The position numbers and the translations under genes were made by a program. The notes beneath the pieces were generated by a model. It searched no databases and was not told where the DNA came from. It was given only the letters and a program-made list of their open reading frames with translations. Below are positions 1 through 7,718 of a DNA stretch of 64,000 bases, in pieces (position 1 is the first letter of the stretch; each line of letters starts with the position of its first letter). This stretch comes from Clostridium amylolyticum (GTDB taxonomy: Bacteria > Bacillota > Clostridia > Clostridiales > Clostridiaceae). Location: contig NZ_FQZO01000002.1 of NCBI RefSeq assembly GCF_900142075.1, positions 62,001 through 126,000 of the forward strand. Direction: 5' to 3'.

Positions 1-51
1 CTTGTTATTTTTAGTGAATATACAAGAGGCCTAAAGAGAACATTTATAAAA

Positions 52-86
52 TAATAAAAAGACTCTGGAGCTTTAAACCAGAGTCT
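52..86 (-). terminator. Rho-independent terminator of the lysine riboswitch expression platform
   Basis: On the minus strand GACTCTGG pairs with CCAGAGTC (8 bp, extendable to 9) around a 9-base loop, followed by TTTTTATTAT. It lies directly 3' of the aptamer, as expected for a lysine-induced terminator. Confidence 0.9.
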
Positions 87-91
87 GCATT

Positions 92-282
92 TTCACACAT
101 ATCTAGATAGCTCTCCACAAATTACGCATTTGTGACAGTTACTGTACATATTCTATACAGAACCAGCCCTACAGCCATAAAGCATTAGCTGCATGCTCCG
201 ACGACCTTTCCTTTTCCTTCGCTTCATTGTGCTTACCTCTGCGAAAGTACTAATAAAGACCGCACCTCTACCTCAAAATATT
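92..282 (-). ncRNA. Lysine riboswitch (L box) leader
   Basis: Read on the minus strand, the RNA holds the L-box hallmarks in order: AGGTAGAGGTGCG (about 274-261), AGTA (about 250), CTGTCAC near the middle, and GGAGAGCTATCT (116-105). AGGTAG at the 5' end pairs with CTATCT at the 3' end to form P1. The length of about 190 nt fits the family. In Firmicutes this aptamer binds lysine and usually terminates transcription of lysine biosynthesis or transport genes. A strong promoter precedes it and an intrinsic terminator follows. The controlled gene lies beyond position 1, so its identity cannot be seen; a lysine transporter or a lysC/dap gene is the likely target. Confidence 0.93.
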
Positions 283-302
283 ATATTCACTTACAGTTTT
301 AA

Positions 303-331
303 ATTATATATATCTCTTAATAACTTGTCAA
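303..331 (-). promoter_or_regulatory. Consensus sigma-A promoter for the lysine riboswitch transcript
   Basis: On the minus strand, TTGACA (326-331) is followed by a 17-base spacer and TATAAT (303-308). Both hexamers match consensus exactly. Transcription should start near 296, just before the lysine riboswitch, and run off the left edge. Confidence 0.85.
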
Positions 332-365
332 TATCAATTATCTAAATACTACTATGACTATCATA

Positions 366-554
366 CTACTCTACTTTTATAGCATTTACAGGACAATTCT
401 CTTCTGCTTCTTTAGCGGAATCTTCGCTCCCTGCTGGAACTTCATCCACTATAACACCTGCCTTACCGTCTTCTTGCATGTCAAAAACCTCAGGGGAAAT
501 AGATGGGCAAAGTCCACAACCAATGCATGTATCCTTATCAACAAAAGCTTTCAT
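366..554 (-). CDS. Monocluster [4Fe-4S] ferredoxin
   Basis: Small 62-residue acidic electron carrier of the cytoplasm. Cys10, Cys13 and Cys16 (CIGCGLCP) plus Cys54 (CP) give the four ligands for one [4Fe-4S] cluster. The second motif that would bind another cluster is absent, with Ser at residue 20, as in Thermotoga/Desulfovibrio-type monocluster ferredoxins. AAAGGAGG lies 7 nt before the ATG. It stands alone between the lysine riboswitch promoter and mrp. The redox partners cannot be told from context; in clostridia such proteins serve pyruvate:ferredoxin oxidoreductase, hydrogenase or similar enzymes. The assignment is firm, the specific role is not. Confidence 0.95.
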   Translation of the reverse strand: MKAFVDKDTCIGCGLCPSISPEVFDMQEDGKAGVIVDEVPAGSEDSAKEAEENCPVNAIKVE

Positions 555-618
555 ACATAATCCTCCTTTCGTATTAACATATTTATTATAACTCTAAGGC
601 ATTTTAATTATTCAAAGC

Positions 619-1461
619 TTACCTTAAAACGCTGGATGCCAAAGTATCATAATCAGTATTAAGAGCTGCATAGCTTTCGGTTTCTCCTTCTTCTAAAGCT
701 TCAGCCAAATCTAAATTAATAGGAAGCTCAGCTAAAAGTGGTAATTCAAGATAAGCAGCATGTTCTTCTGCAGATTTCTTGCTAAATACTCTCATCTTAT
801 CTCCACAATTTCCACATCTTATATAAGCCATATTTTCCACCACACCTTTTATAGGTATAGATAGCTTTTGAGCCATAGTTACAACTTTCTTAACTATCAT
901 AGATACCATATCTTGAGGAGTTGAAACTATAACTACACTATTAAGAGGAAAATTTTGCATTACTGTTAATGCTATATCTCCTGTACCTGGAGGCATATCT
1001 ACTAAAAGATAGTCTATTTCTCCCCATTCAGTGTCAGAGTACATTTGATTAAGCACTCCGTTAATAACCGGTCCTCTCCATATAACTGGCTGATCTTCTA
1101 CTTGAGTTAGAAGATTCATGGAAATTACTTTTATACCTAACTGAGAAGTAACAGGTACAAATCTATATTCAGTTCCTTTCTCATCTAGAGGTACGATTTC
1201 TGCTCTTTCATGATTAATTCCAAAAAACCTAGGCATGGAAGGACCTGTTACGTCCGCATCCAATACTCCTACCTTATAACCTGCTTTAGCAAGCTTTGAT
1301 GCAATTATTCCAGTAACTGTAGATTTTCCTACTCCACCTTTACCGCTGATAACACCTATTATATTTTTAATGCTGCCATACTTAGGCAACATTTTACCGC
1401 ATTTGTCCTTGTTTTGTATGGAACATTTAGAACTAGAAGGACAGGTTGAACAATTACCCAT
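619..1461 (-). CDS. mrp: Mrp/NBP35-type iron-sulfur cluster carrier ATPase
   Basis: P-loop ATPase of the Mrp/ApbC/NBP35 family, which carries [4Fe-4S] clusters to apoproteins. The deviant Walker A motif GKGGVGKS is at residues 40-47, the Mrp signature MPPGTGD lies mid-protein, and a C-terminal CGNCG supplies the bridging CxxC. The N-terminus has extra cysteines (C4, C7, C13, C21); C-x2-C-x5-C matches the last three cysteines of the NBP35 N-terminal cluster motif, so it may hold a second cluster. Length of 280 aa is normal. GAGGTGATTTA precedes the ATG. The upstream lipoprotein ends 16 nt before, so lgt, the lipoprotein gene and mrp probably share a transcript. Confidence 0.94.
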   Translation of the reverse strand: MGNCSTCPSSSKCSIQNKDKCGKMLPKYGSIKNIIGVISGKGGVGKSTVTGIIASKLAKAGYKVGVLDADVTGPSMPRFFGINHERAEIVPLDEKGTEYRFVPVTSQLGIKVISMNLLTQVEDQPVIWRGPVINGVLNQMYSDTEWGEIDYLLVDMPPGTGDIALTVMQNFPLNSVVIVSTPQDMVSMIVKKVVTMAQKLSIPIKGVVENMAYIRCGNCGDKMRVFSKKSAEEHAAYLELPLLAELPINLDLAEALEEGETESYAALNTDYDTLASSVLR

Positions 1462-1477
1462 TAAATCACCTCTATGT

Positions 1478-2308
1478 TTACCATTTTTCAGGTCTTGACT
1501 CAGATATTAATATAGTCCATTCTCGATTTTCATAATTTCCAAGGACATAATATTTGAGTTCAGTACCTTCACTTTTGTTGTACAATGTTATTATACTCTT
1601 ATAAACCGTAGTTTTATAGCCCTGAGTTTTCATTGAAACCAATATATCAAAATCTTCTTTGTTATTATCTACAAGCTTAGCATTTTTTATAGTACTATTA
1701 AGATTATATTTAAAATCTTCTAATTCTACAGAGAGTACGTACTTTGCACACTCTATATCATCTTTAATATTAATACCCAGGGACTTAGAACCATCTGAAT
1801 TTATATTTTTACCGTAGCTTGATAAAAATTTTAATATAGAAGCATAATATATATCACTAAAATCCTTAGGTCTTCTAAGGGAATACATATTTCTAATAAT
1901 ATCATTATCTAGTCTTTTATTAACGCTATAAGACTTTTCACCGTCATAAAAGTTTCCAACGCCTTTTTTATTTAATCCAGCTACATAGTTAAACTTATGA
2001 ATCTTATCTGCTGATTCCTGAAACTCAAAGATATAATCCGGTGAAAGATTAGAATTTTCTGTGGCTTCTTTTCCTGTAGACAAAAGGCCATAAAGATCTC
2101 TAATGGTACTTTTATCCGTTACCACAAATCTAAAACCATTATCTCTAGTGCTTTGAATTACTATCTTTTCCACTTTCCCCTGCTTTATATATTCAAAGTC
2201 TTGATTCTTCATTTTTAATTTAACTTTCATATTATCTATGTAGTTACAACCGCTAAATAAAAAGGTTAATAACAATATAGATAATAACAGCAATTTATTT
2301 TTCTTCAA
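1478..2308 (-). CDS. Putative lipoprotein of unknown function
   Basis: The 276-residue protein begins with a short basic segment, a hydrophobic stretch and the lipobox LFSGC, so it should be lipidated at Cys21 and anchored outside the membrane. The rest is a soluble, charged domain that I do not recognise. Translation starts at TTG, with GGGGAGAG placed correctly inside the end of lgt, and the two genes overlap by 14 nt. This suggests translational coupling to Lgt, the enzyme that lipidates such proteins. The start is supported by the ribosome binding site and by the signal peptide beginning exactly there. Function is unknown. Confidence 0.8.
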   Translation of the reverse strand: MKKNKLLLLSILLLTFLFSGCNYIDNMKVKLKMKNQDFEYIKQGKVEKIVIQSTRDNGFRFVVTDKSTIRDLYGLLSTGKEATENSNLSPDYIFEFQESADKIHKFNYVAGLNKKGVGNFYDGEKSYSVNKRLDNDIIRNMYSLRRPKDFSDIYYASILKFLSSYGKNINSDGSKSLGINIKDDIECAKYVLSVELEDFKYNLNSTIKNAKLVDNNKEDFDILVSMKTQGYKTTVYKSIITLYNKSEGTELKYYVLGNYENREWTILISESRPEKW

Positions 2309-3068
2309 TGTTATTTACTCTCCCCTTATTTCTCTGAAAATAAAATATTAGTAAACCTAATATTAGTGTAATTATAGCAATAAATTGAGAAGTGGAAAGA
2401 ATACCTACATTTCCTCTTGGGTCATCTCTGATAAATTCCACAAAGAATCTTCCTATACTGTATACAATTAGATATAGGCCAAAAGTACTACCTTCTCTTT
2501 TCTTCTTTTTATCATACCACAAAAGGAAAAATGTCAAAAGAAAATTAAAAGCTGAAGAGTATAGTTGTGTAGGATGAAGATGAACCCCGGATGGTGCAAA
2601 AGGGGAATTTGAAAATTCTACCCCTATAGGTAAATTAGTAGCAGCCCCATAGCAACACCCTGCCAAGAAACATCCTATTCTTCCAAAAGCTTGACCAAGC
2701 GCTACACTGGGTATAACTAAATCAACTATAGACCATAGATGCCATTTTTTATTTTTGCAATAGATATAAACGGCTATAACTCCACCTATAATGGAACCAT
2801 ATACCACAAAACCTTCTCCAAAGTTTTTTATTATTATAGAAGGATCCTCAGCGATAACTTTATAATCTGTAATTAAATAAAGTATCTTTCCCCCAAGTAT
2901 GCCTCCAATAACTGCAAATATAGCCATGTTTAATATATTATCTTCGTTATATCCCTTTTCTTTTGCTCTATAGCTTAAGAGTAAAATACCTGAAATAATT
3001 CCTATAGCTATCATAAGTCCATAGCCATATATAGTTAATCCAAAAAGCGTAAATAATATTGGTTTCAT
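2295..3068 (-). CDS. lgt: Prolipoprotein diacylglyceryl transferase
   Basis: Membrane enzyme that moves diacylglyceryl from phosphatidylglycerol to the lipobox cysteine of prolipoproteins. About seven hydrophobic helices are visible. The family signature is present around residues 130-140 (AFGRIGCFLAGCCYG), and the conserved YGYG occurs near the N-terminus. The longest reading frame starts at 3116, but GGTGGAG lies 7 nt before the ATG at 3068, giving MKPILFTLFG, the usual Lgt N-terminus, and 257 residues. The following lipoprotein gene overlaps its 3' end. A terminator from the upstream gene separates it from that gene, so this is probably the first gene of an lgt - lipoprotein - mrp operon. 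Confidence 0.95.
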   Translation of the reverse strand: MKPILFTLFGLTIYGYGLMIAIGIISGILLLSYRAKEKGYNEDNILNMAIFAVIGGILGGKILYLITDYKVIAEDPSIIIKNFGEGFVVYGSIIGGVIAVYIYCKNKKWHLWSIVDLVIPSVALGQAFGRIGCFLAGCCYGAATNLPIGVEFSNSPFAPSGVHLHPTQLYSSAFNFLLTFFLLWYDKKKKREGSTFGLYLIVYSIGRFFVEFIRDDPRGNVGILSTSQFIAIITLILGLLIFYFQRNKGRVNNIEEK

Positions 3069-3118
3069 AGCCTTCTCCACCTTACATAAATTTTCCTTAT
3101 TAATTGAACTTGTCATTT

Positions 3119-3141
3119 GTCACGTGCCAGGCACCTGACAA
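3119..3141. repeat. Short GC-rich imperfect palindrome
   Basis: TGTCACGTGCCAGGCACCTGACA is an imperfect inverted repeat much richer in G+C than its surroundings. It resembles the perfect palindrome at 39226-39253, with shared GGTGCC..GGCAC elements. It may be a small dispersed repeat. Confidence 0.5.
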
Positions 3142-3166
3142 AAAAGAGAAGCTTAAGCTTCTCTTT
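3139..3166 (-). terminator. Intrinsic terminator of the 3227-3811 gene
   Basis: AGAGAAGC and GCTTCTCT form a perfect hairpin (3145-3164). On the minus strand it is followed by TTTTTTG. Confidence 0.85.
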
Positions 3167-3226
3167 AATAAACACTCTTAAATTATAATACTTAGAAAAA
3201 TATTAATCAACCTCAGGCATTATTTA

Positions 3227-3811
3227 TTATGGTTGTCTATTGAAGCTTTCAACAATGGTGTTGAAGGCAACTATCATATTTTCTTTGTATTTGTCTTTTA
3301 CCACGTAAAATGCAAATTTAACAAAAACGTCATCATACTTAATGTAATATTCCTGTGCCACGTACTGCTCTGATGCTTTAGAATTAAATTCATACTGTAC
3401 TCTATATATTTCTTTCTTATTTAAATTTATAGCATAGCTGGCATAGTCCTTTATATTATATATAGACTCAGAAAGCTTTTTATCATTTTCAATTAACTTT
3501 TTAATATCTCCATTTGCCTTTATCATAGACATGAATCCATTTATATGACTGTCTTTTGATTTATATTCATTATAGTAAATAATAGAATCATCAGGATACT
3601 TTTTTTCTTTAACCTCCCAATTTTCAGGAAGCTTATAATTTATTTTACCTTCCACACCATTTATGGGTTTCATGACGCTCATATCCGTATTTAGGAGTGC
3701 AGCTTTTTTAAACTTATCTTCAAATACTTTTTGAGAAGAAAATAACACTGCCATTAGTCCCAATAGTATTAAGGTTATCCCCAACTGTTTTCTATTAATT
3801 TTTATTTTCAT
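3227..3811 (-). CDS. Membrane-anchored protein, PsbP-like fold suspected
   Basis: 194 residues with an uncleaved-looking N-terminal hydrophobic helix (about residues 11-28) and an extracytoplasmic domain of about 160 residues. The order of motifs (INYKLPENWEV, a run of aromatic beta strands, then FVKFAFYV and a final helix ending IVESF) resembles PsbP/DcrB-like small domains found in clostridial cell-surface proteins. This similarity is from memory of the pattern, not a search. It is a single gene between two terminators. Function is unknown. Confidence 0.65.
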   Translation of the reverse strand: MKIKINRKQLGITLILLGLMAVLFSSQKVFEDKFKKAALLNTDMSVMKPINGVEGKINYKLPENWEVKEKKYPDDSIIYYNEYKSKDSHINGFMSMIKANGDIKKLIENDKKLSESIYNIKDYASYAINLNKKEIYRVQYEFNSKASEQYVAQEYYIKYDDVFVKFAFYVVKDKYKENMIVAFNTIVESFNRQP

Positions 3812-3895
3812 CTACAGCACCTCCTTTTTTAAGTAAGTGAATATTTAAATAAATAGTAGTGCAGTACCTTTTAAATCTCTGCACTACCACTTTTA

Positions 3896-5293
3896 TTATT
3901 TCATTGGCACAACAATAACGGAGTTTTTAAAATCAAAGAACATCAACCAGAACCCCATATCTTTATCTTTATCCTCTGAAGGTACCCAAGTTACAAAACC
4001 TGATTTACCTCCATAGGGCTGATCTGCTTTATCCTTTTTCCCTGGTATGCCATATACTAAATATTTCATTTTCCCAGAAGGGTCGCACTTATATCCTAAG
4101 AGATAGTGTCCATATTTTTTAATATAGGGATAATAATTCATCATGGGATAATAAGCTATGGTATATTTATTGTAATTTGATATATTGCATAAGGTATCTA
4201 AATTATCCACCTTCACCTTATACCACTTACAGTACTTAACTTCCTTGCATATTCCTCTCATAGGTTCAAAGCCTTCTGCTGCAGCCTCAAAGAAATCTGC
4301 TACGCTTCCCCTAAGTATAAAATCCTCTTCTTCATTATCTCTATTTTTATCATCTAATTTTATGTTATTGTTTTCTTTATTTTTACTCTTTATATTTTGA
4401 GCTGACTTACTTTCCTCAAGTACAATCTTGCTTGCTTCAATTATTTTTTCATATTTATCAAATTCATTTTCTTCGTTTTTACTATTATCTTCTCTTTGTG
4501 TAAACCTCTCGTCTATTTTCTCTAATTCTTCCCTAGGAATTATATTTGCATAAGTATTATTTTCTCCTGGCATGTATTCTTTAGGAATAGATAATACTTC
4601 GGAATTATCCACATTAGTATTTTCTATCACTCTAGTTTTCTCTTCAATTCTTTCCACACTTTTCTCCTTTTCTGGTATGTCATTTAACTTAGATGCCTGG
4701 GTGGATGGTGGAATAATGTCTTCAGTAGTATCTTTTTTAGCCATACTTTCTACACGTATATCCTCTTTAGGTATATTTTCTTCAGGTTTAATTTCTTTCG
4801 GAGTATCCTCTTCACGTTTAATCTCTTTTGGCATATTTTCTTGAGGCTGAATATTTGTAATGTTGATTTTACTCCAATCTTCAGGTGCTTTTTCTCCTGA
4901 CATAAATCCACACATAATAACAGTGAAACTACTTCCCATAACCTTTACAATAGCAGCTCCTGAAATATTATCTAATTGAGCTCCTGTGTTAGCTATATTA
5001 TTCATACTATATTCATTGCTGATTTCTGCTCTTCCCTGCTCGTTTATGTTCATGGCACCAAGGTTGATATTTTGCTTCATTCCTTTTTTAAAACACATAA
5101 GTATCATATGATAACTATCCTTTTTTATATTTTGTGCATAAAAGGTTATTTTGCATTTATCGCCCTTACCTTCGATTTTCGCATAGCCGGACAGAGGCTT
5201 GTCAGAGGACACTGAATATCCTTTCCCATCTTCTTTTAGTATCAAAAAGTTTCTATACAACTTACTGTGTGCCAAGTTATAGTCCCTCCACAT
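3896..5293 (-). CDS. Uncharacterised two-domain protein with acidic repeat linker
   Basis: 465-residue cytoplasmic-looking protein without signal peptide or membrane helices. The N-terminal domain (about 1-145) is beta-rich. A charged linker (about 150-330) contains degenerate repeats of the form PKEIK-x-EE-[DN]. A C-terminal domain (about 335-465) is rich in aromatics and cysteines (GICKEVKYCKWYKV, YYPMMNYYPYIKKYGHYLLGYK). The layout recalls clostridial proteins of unknown function that may be linked with the spore surface, but nothing here proves that. Flanking terminators make it a one-gene unit. Confidence 0.7.
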   Translation of the reverse strand: MWRDYNLAHSKLYRNFLILKEDGKGYSVSSDKPLSGYAKIEGKGDKCKITFYAQNIKKDSYHMILMCFKKGMKQNINLGAMNINEQGRAEISNEYSMNNIANTGAQLDNISGAAIVKVMGSSFTVIMCGFMSGEKAPEDWSKINITNIQPQENMPKEIKREEDTPKEIKPEENIPKEDIRVESMAKKDTTEDIIPPSTQASKLNDIPEKEKSVERIEEKTRVIENTNVDNSEVLSIPKEYMPGENNTYANIIPREELEKIDERFTQREDNSKNEENEFDKYEKIIEASKIVLEESKSAQNIKSKNKENNNIKLDDKNRDNEEEDFILRGSVADFFEAAAEGFEPMRGICKEVKYCKWYKVKVDNLDTLCNISNYNKYTIAYYPMMNYYPYIKKYGHYLLGYKCDPSGKMKYLVYGIPGKKDKADQPYGGKSGFVTWVPSEDKDKDMGFWLMFFDFKNSVIVVPMK

Positions 5294-5390
5294 ATATTTA
5301 TTCTATATATTATATGAACTACTAAAATAAAAAAGACTAAATTTTATTTCAGCAAGAAGCTTTAATAAAAAAATCTTGGCCCTTATAAAC

Positions 5391-5425
5391 AAAAAACTAG
5401 TTGAAATATAATCAACTAGTTTTTT
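5391..5425 (-). terminator. Intrinsic terminator after the HAD phosphatase gene
   Basis: AAAAAACTAGTTGA pairs with TCAACTAGTTTTTT around a 7-base loop, with a U tract in both directions. It is placed to end the 5474-6124 transcript. Confidence 0.85.
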
Positions 5426-5473
5426 AATAAGAAATTATTTTACCTTTTCATGATCTATAACTTTTATTTACAT

Positions 5474-6124
5474 CTAAAATTTAATATCCATAACCTCAAG
5501 AAGGCTCTTTACCTTAGCATAAGCTAAAGCTTCATTTTCCTTAGAGGGCTGTTTCAAGTCAGGAATTAAAACGCATCTTATGCCAGCTCTGCTAGCTGCT
5601 AATAATCCCATCTCTGAATCTTCAAGAACGATAGCATCTTTTGGAGATATATTTAATTTAGAACAAGCTGTCAGGAATATTTCCGGTTCAGGTTTTCCAT
5701 TTTTAATTTCATCACCACATATAATGGTATCAAATCTGTGAAGTACCTCTGCATTAGATAAAAGCCTTTCCGCTCTGGCTCTAGCAGTAGAAGTAGCCAC
5801 AGCTTTTTTAAACCCTTTTTCATCTATGTAGTCTAGTAATTCTTTTAGCCCTTGTTTTTCAGGAACCTTCCCTTGTTCTAAAAGGTTGGCTAAATGTGTA
5901 TGCCAATATTCATTGATTTTCTCATAAGGGAAATCCTGTCCCATATGCTTTTTTAATACTACCGCACTATCCAAGTCATTAAGACCTATGGTTTCTAATA
6001 TGTATTCCTTTTTAATATCAAAACCTCTTTCTTTACCTATGCTTACCCATGAATCTACAGCTAGTCTTTCAGTATCAAACATAAGTCCATCCATATCAAA
6101 TATTACAAGCTTTATGTTTTTCAA
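5474..6124 (-). CDS. HAD-superfamily hydrolase, beta-phosphoglucomutase-like
   Basis: 216-residue soluble phosphatase or phosphomutase of HAD subfamily IA. The nucleophile motif DMDGLMFDTE is at residues 10-19, the motif II Ser/Thr lies in AVATST, the motif III Lys is in the GKPEPEIFL segment, and VLEDSEMGLLAA supplies the motif IV acidic residues. A helical cap lies between motifs I and II. Substrate cannot be inferred. Start is TTG preceded by GGGAGGTG. It follows rsmA by about 35 nt on the same strand, so it may be the last gene of the rnmV-rsmA transcript. Confidence 0.88.
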   Translation of the reverse strand: MKNIKLVIFDMDGLMFDTERLAVDSWVSIGKERGFDIKKEYILETIGLNDLDSAVVLKKHMGQDFPYEKINEYWHTHLANLLEQGKVPEKQGLKELLDYIDEKGFKKAVATSTARARAERLLSNAEVLHRFDTIICGDEIKNGKPEPEIFLTACSKLNISPKDAIVLEDSEMGLLAASRAGIRCVLIPDLKQPSKENEALAYAKVKSLLEVMDIKF

Positions 6125-6158
6125 ATTAACACCTCCCTTTTGTTAATTATAACATAAT

Positions 6159-7001
6159 CTATATTAATTTTATTCCTTCATAAATATGGTTGGATAAGAC
6201 AGCAAATTCTTCTATAGAAAGTGTTTCTCCCCTTCTTCTAGAATCTATATTGCTATTTTCAAAAGCGTTATCTAAAACTTCCTTAGGTAACTTTAAACTT
6301 TTTAGAGCATTAGATAAGGTCTTTCTCCTCATATTAAAAGACTCTCTTATTACCCTGAAAAATAGTTTTTCATCCTTTACCTGTACTTTTGGCTTTGGAA
6401 GCTTATCTAATCTTATTACTATGGAATCCACCTTAGGACGTGGCATGAAAGAACTTGGAGCTACTTTTCTAATTACTTCACTATTACAATAATACTGAAC
6501 TAATAATGAAAGTGCACCGTATTCTTTAGTGCTAGGATTAGCATTTATCCTTTCAGCAACTTCTTTTTGTATCATTATAGTTAAAGATTTAAAATCATAG
6601 CCTTCATTAAGCAATGTGGCAATAATAGGAGTTGTAACATAGTAAGGTAAATTTGCTACTAGCTTTACACTTTCACCTTCAGTTATAAGCTCGTTAAAAT
6701 CTACTTTTAAAGCATCTTTATGTATTAAAGTAAATTTTTCATCTTGTCCAAGCTCCTCTGTAAGTATAGGTATAAGATCCGAGTCCAATTCTATAGCAGT
6801 AACTTTTTTTGCTTTCTTCAGAAGCTCTTTAGTTAATGTTCCCACTCCTGGGCCAATTTCTATAACGTGATCCTCTTCACTTATTTCTGCTCCTTGTACT
6901 ATGTCATTTAACACTGACTGGTCTACAAGAAAGTTCTGTCCTAAGCTCTTACTAAAACGAAAATTATGTTTTTTTACTAATTCTACAGTGTTTATATCCA
7001 T
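6159..7001 (-). CDS. rsmA: 16S rRNA (adenine1518/1519-N6)-dimethyltransferase
   Basis: KsgA/RsmA dimethylates two adjacent adenines in the 3' hairpin of 16S rRNA late in 30S assembly. The SAM-binding motif I is VIEIGPGVGTLT and the catalytic motif IV is NLPYYVTTPI. The N-terminal KSLGQNFLVD is the typical opening and 280 aa is the normal length. AAGGTG ends 8 nt before the ATG and lies inside the end of rnmV, which stops only 3 nt upstream, so the two genes are translationally linked. The tatD-yabE-rnmV-rsmA order is a common Firmicute arrangement. Confidence 0.97.
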   Translation of the reverse strand: MDINTVELVKKHNFRFSKSLGQNFLVDQSVLNDIVQGAEISEEDHVIEIGPGVGTLTKELLKKAKKVTAIELDSDLIPILTEELGQDEKFTLIHKDALKVDFNELITEGESVKLVANLPYYVTTPIIATLLNEGYDFKSLTIMIQKEVAERINANPSTKEYGALSLLVQYYCNSEVIRKVAPSSFMPRPKVDSIVIRLDKLPKPKVQVKDEKLFFRVIRESFNMRRKTLSNALKSLKLPKEVLDNAFENSNIDSRRRGETLSIEEFAVLSNHIYEGIKLI

Positions 7002-7004
7002 AAG

Positions 7005-7556
7005 CTATTCACCTTTACTTTCATAGTTTAGTTTTTCAAGTGCCTTAGAAAACTCTTCTTTGGTTATTCCATAATTATTTAATCTGGAAAGAAACTGCCT
7101 AGAATTACAGCAGCCTATGCCTAACTCTCTTCCTAAAAAATCTCTTCTTTCTTTAGCATTATTATCCCCAGACAACTTTAAAAAAACTAGGTCCTGAAGG
7201 GTGAAAGTTTCTCTCTTTTCTTCTAAAGTAATCTTTGCATTTTCTAGTGCTCTTAATATAGCTTCCGGGCAAGCATTTTCCACTCCGATGTCATCTTCTT
7301 TTTTTCCTTCTTTTTGAGTTATATAAGCATGCTTTATACCTGGTACCCTCTTAGATATTATCCTTCTTATCTTTTCCCCTGCAAAATCAGGGTCTGTAAG
7401 CACTATAACACCCTTTCTATTTTGAGCCTCTTTAATGCGTTCTATGACCTTGGCATTAATACCAAAACCGCCCACAGCTATACACTCAGCATCTATCGCT
7501 CTCTTTACCGCTGTGACATCATCTCTTCCTTCCACTACAATAACTTCTTTTATCAA
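7005..7556 (-). CDS. rnmV: Ribonuclease M5
   Basis: Toprim-domain RNase that matures 5S rRNA in Firmicutes. The Toprim acidic residues appear as VVEGRDD near the N-terminus and as LTDPDFAGEKIRR about 50 residues later. The longest frame starts at 7613, but the family begins with a short MIKEVIVVEG-like segment. A TTG at 7556 gives exactly that, with AAAGGAAG about 9 nt upstream, whereas the distal starts have no usable ribosome binding site. This gives 183 residues, the usual size. It sits 3 nt before rsmA. Confidence 0.93.
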   Translation of the reverse strand: MIKEVIVVEGRDDVTAVKRAIDAECIAVGGFGINAKVIERIKEAQNRKGVIVLTDPDFAGEKIRRIISKRVPGIKHAYITQKEGKKEDDIGVENACPEAILRALENAKITLEEKRETFTLQDLVFLKLSGDNNAKERRDFLGRELGIGCCNSRQFLSRLNNYGITKEEFSKALEKLNYESKGE

Positions 7557-7674
7557 AGTAGCACTACTTCCTTTCAACACTAAATGAATATTATATCTGT
7601 TCATGCTTTCCAATCTTTATATACTTTAAACTTATTTTTAAGTATTTGTCAATATTTAAGCTTAAGGTACCGTA

Positions 7675-7714
7675 AAAATATAATAGAGGCAGCAATATCT
7701 GCTGCCTCTATTAT
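7675..7714 (-). terminator. Terminator after yabE
   Basis: ATAATAGAGGCAGCA pairs perfectly with TGCTGCCTCTATTAT around a short loop. On the minus strand the hairpin is followed by ATTTTTACGG, a modest U tract. It separates yabE from rnmV. Confidence 0.8.
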
Positions 7715-7718
7715 CAAG

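Noticed and set aside
354..560. Plus-strand open frame over the ferredoxin gene
   Set aside because: It is the antisense shadow of a clear ferredoxin with a good ribosome binding site on the other strand.
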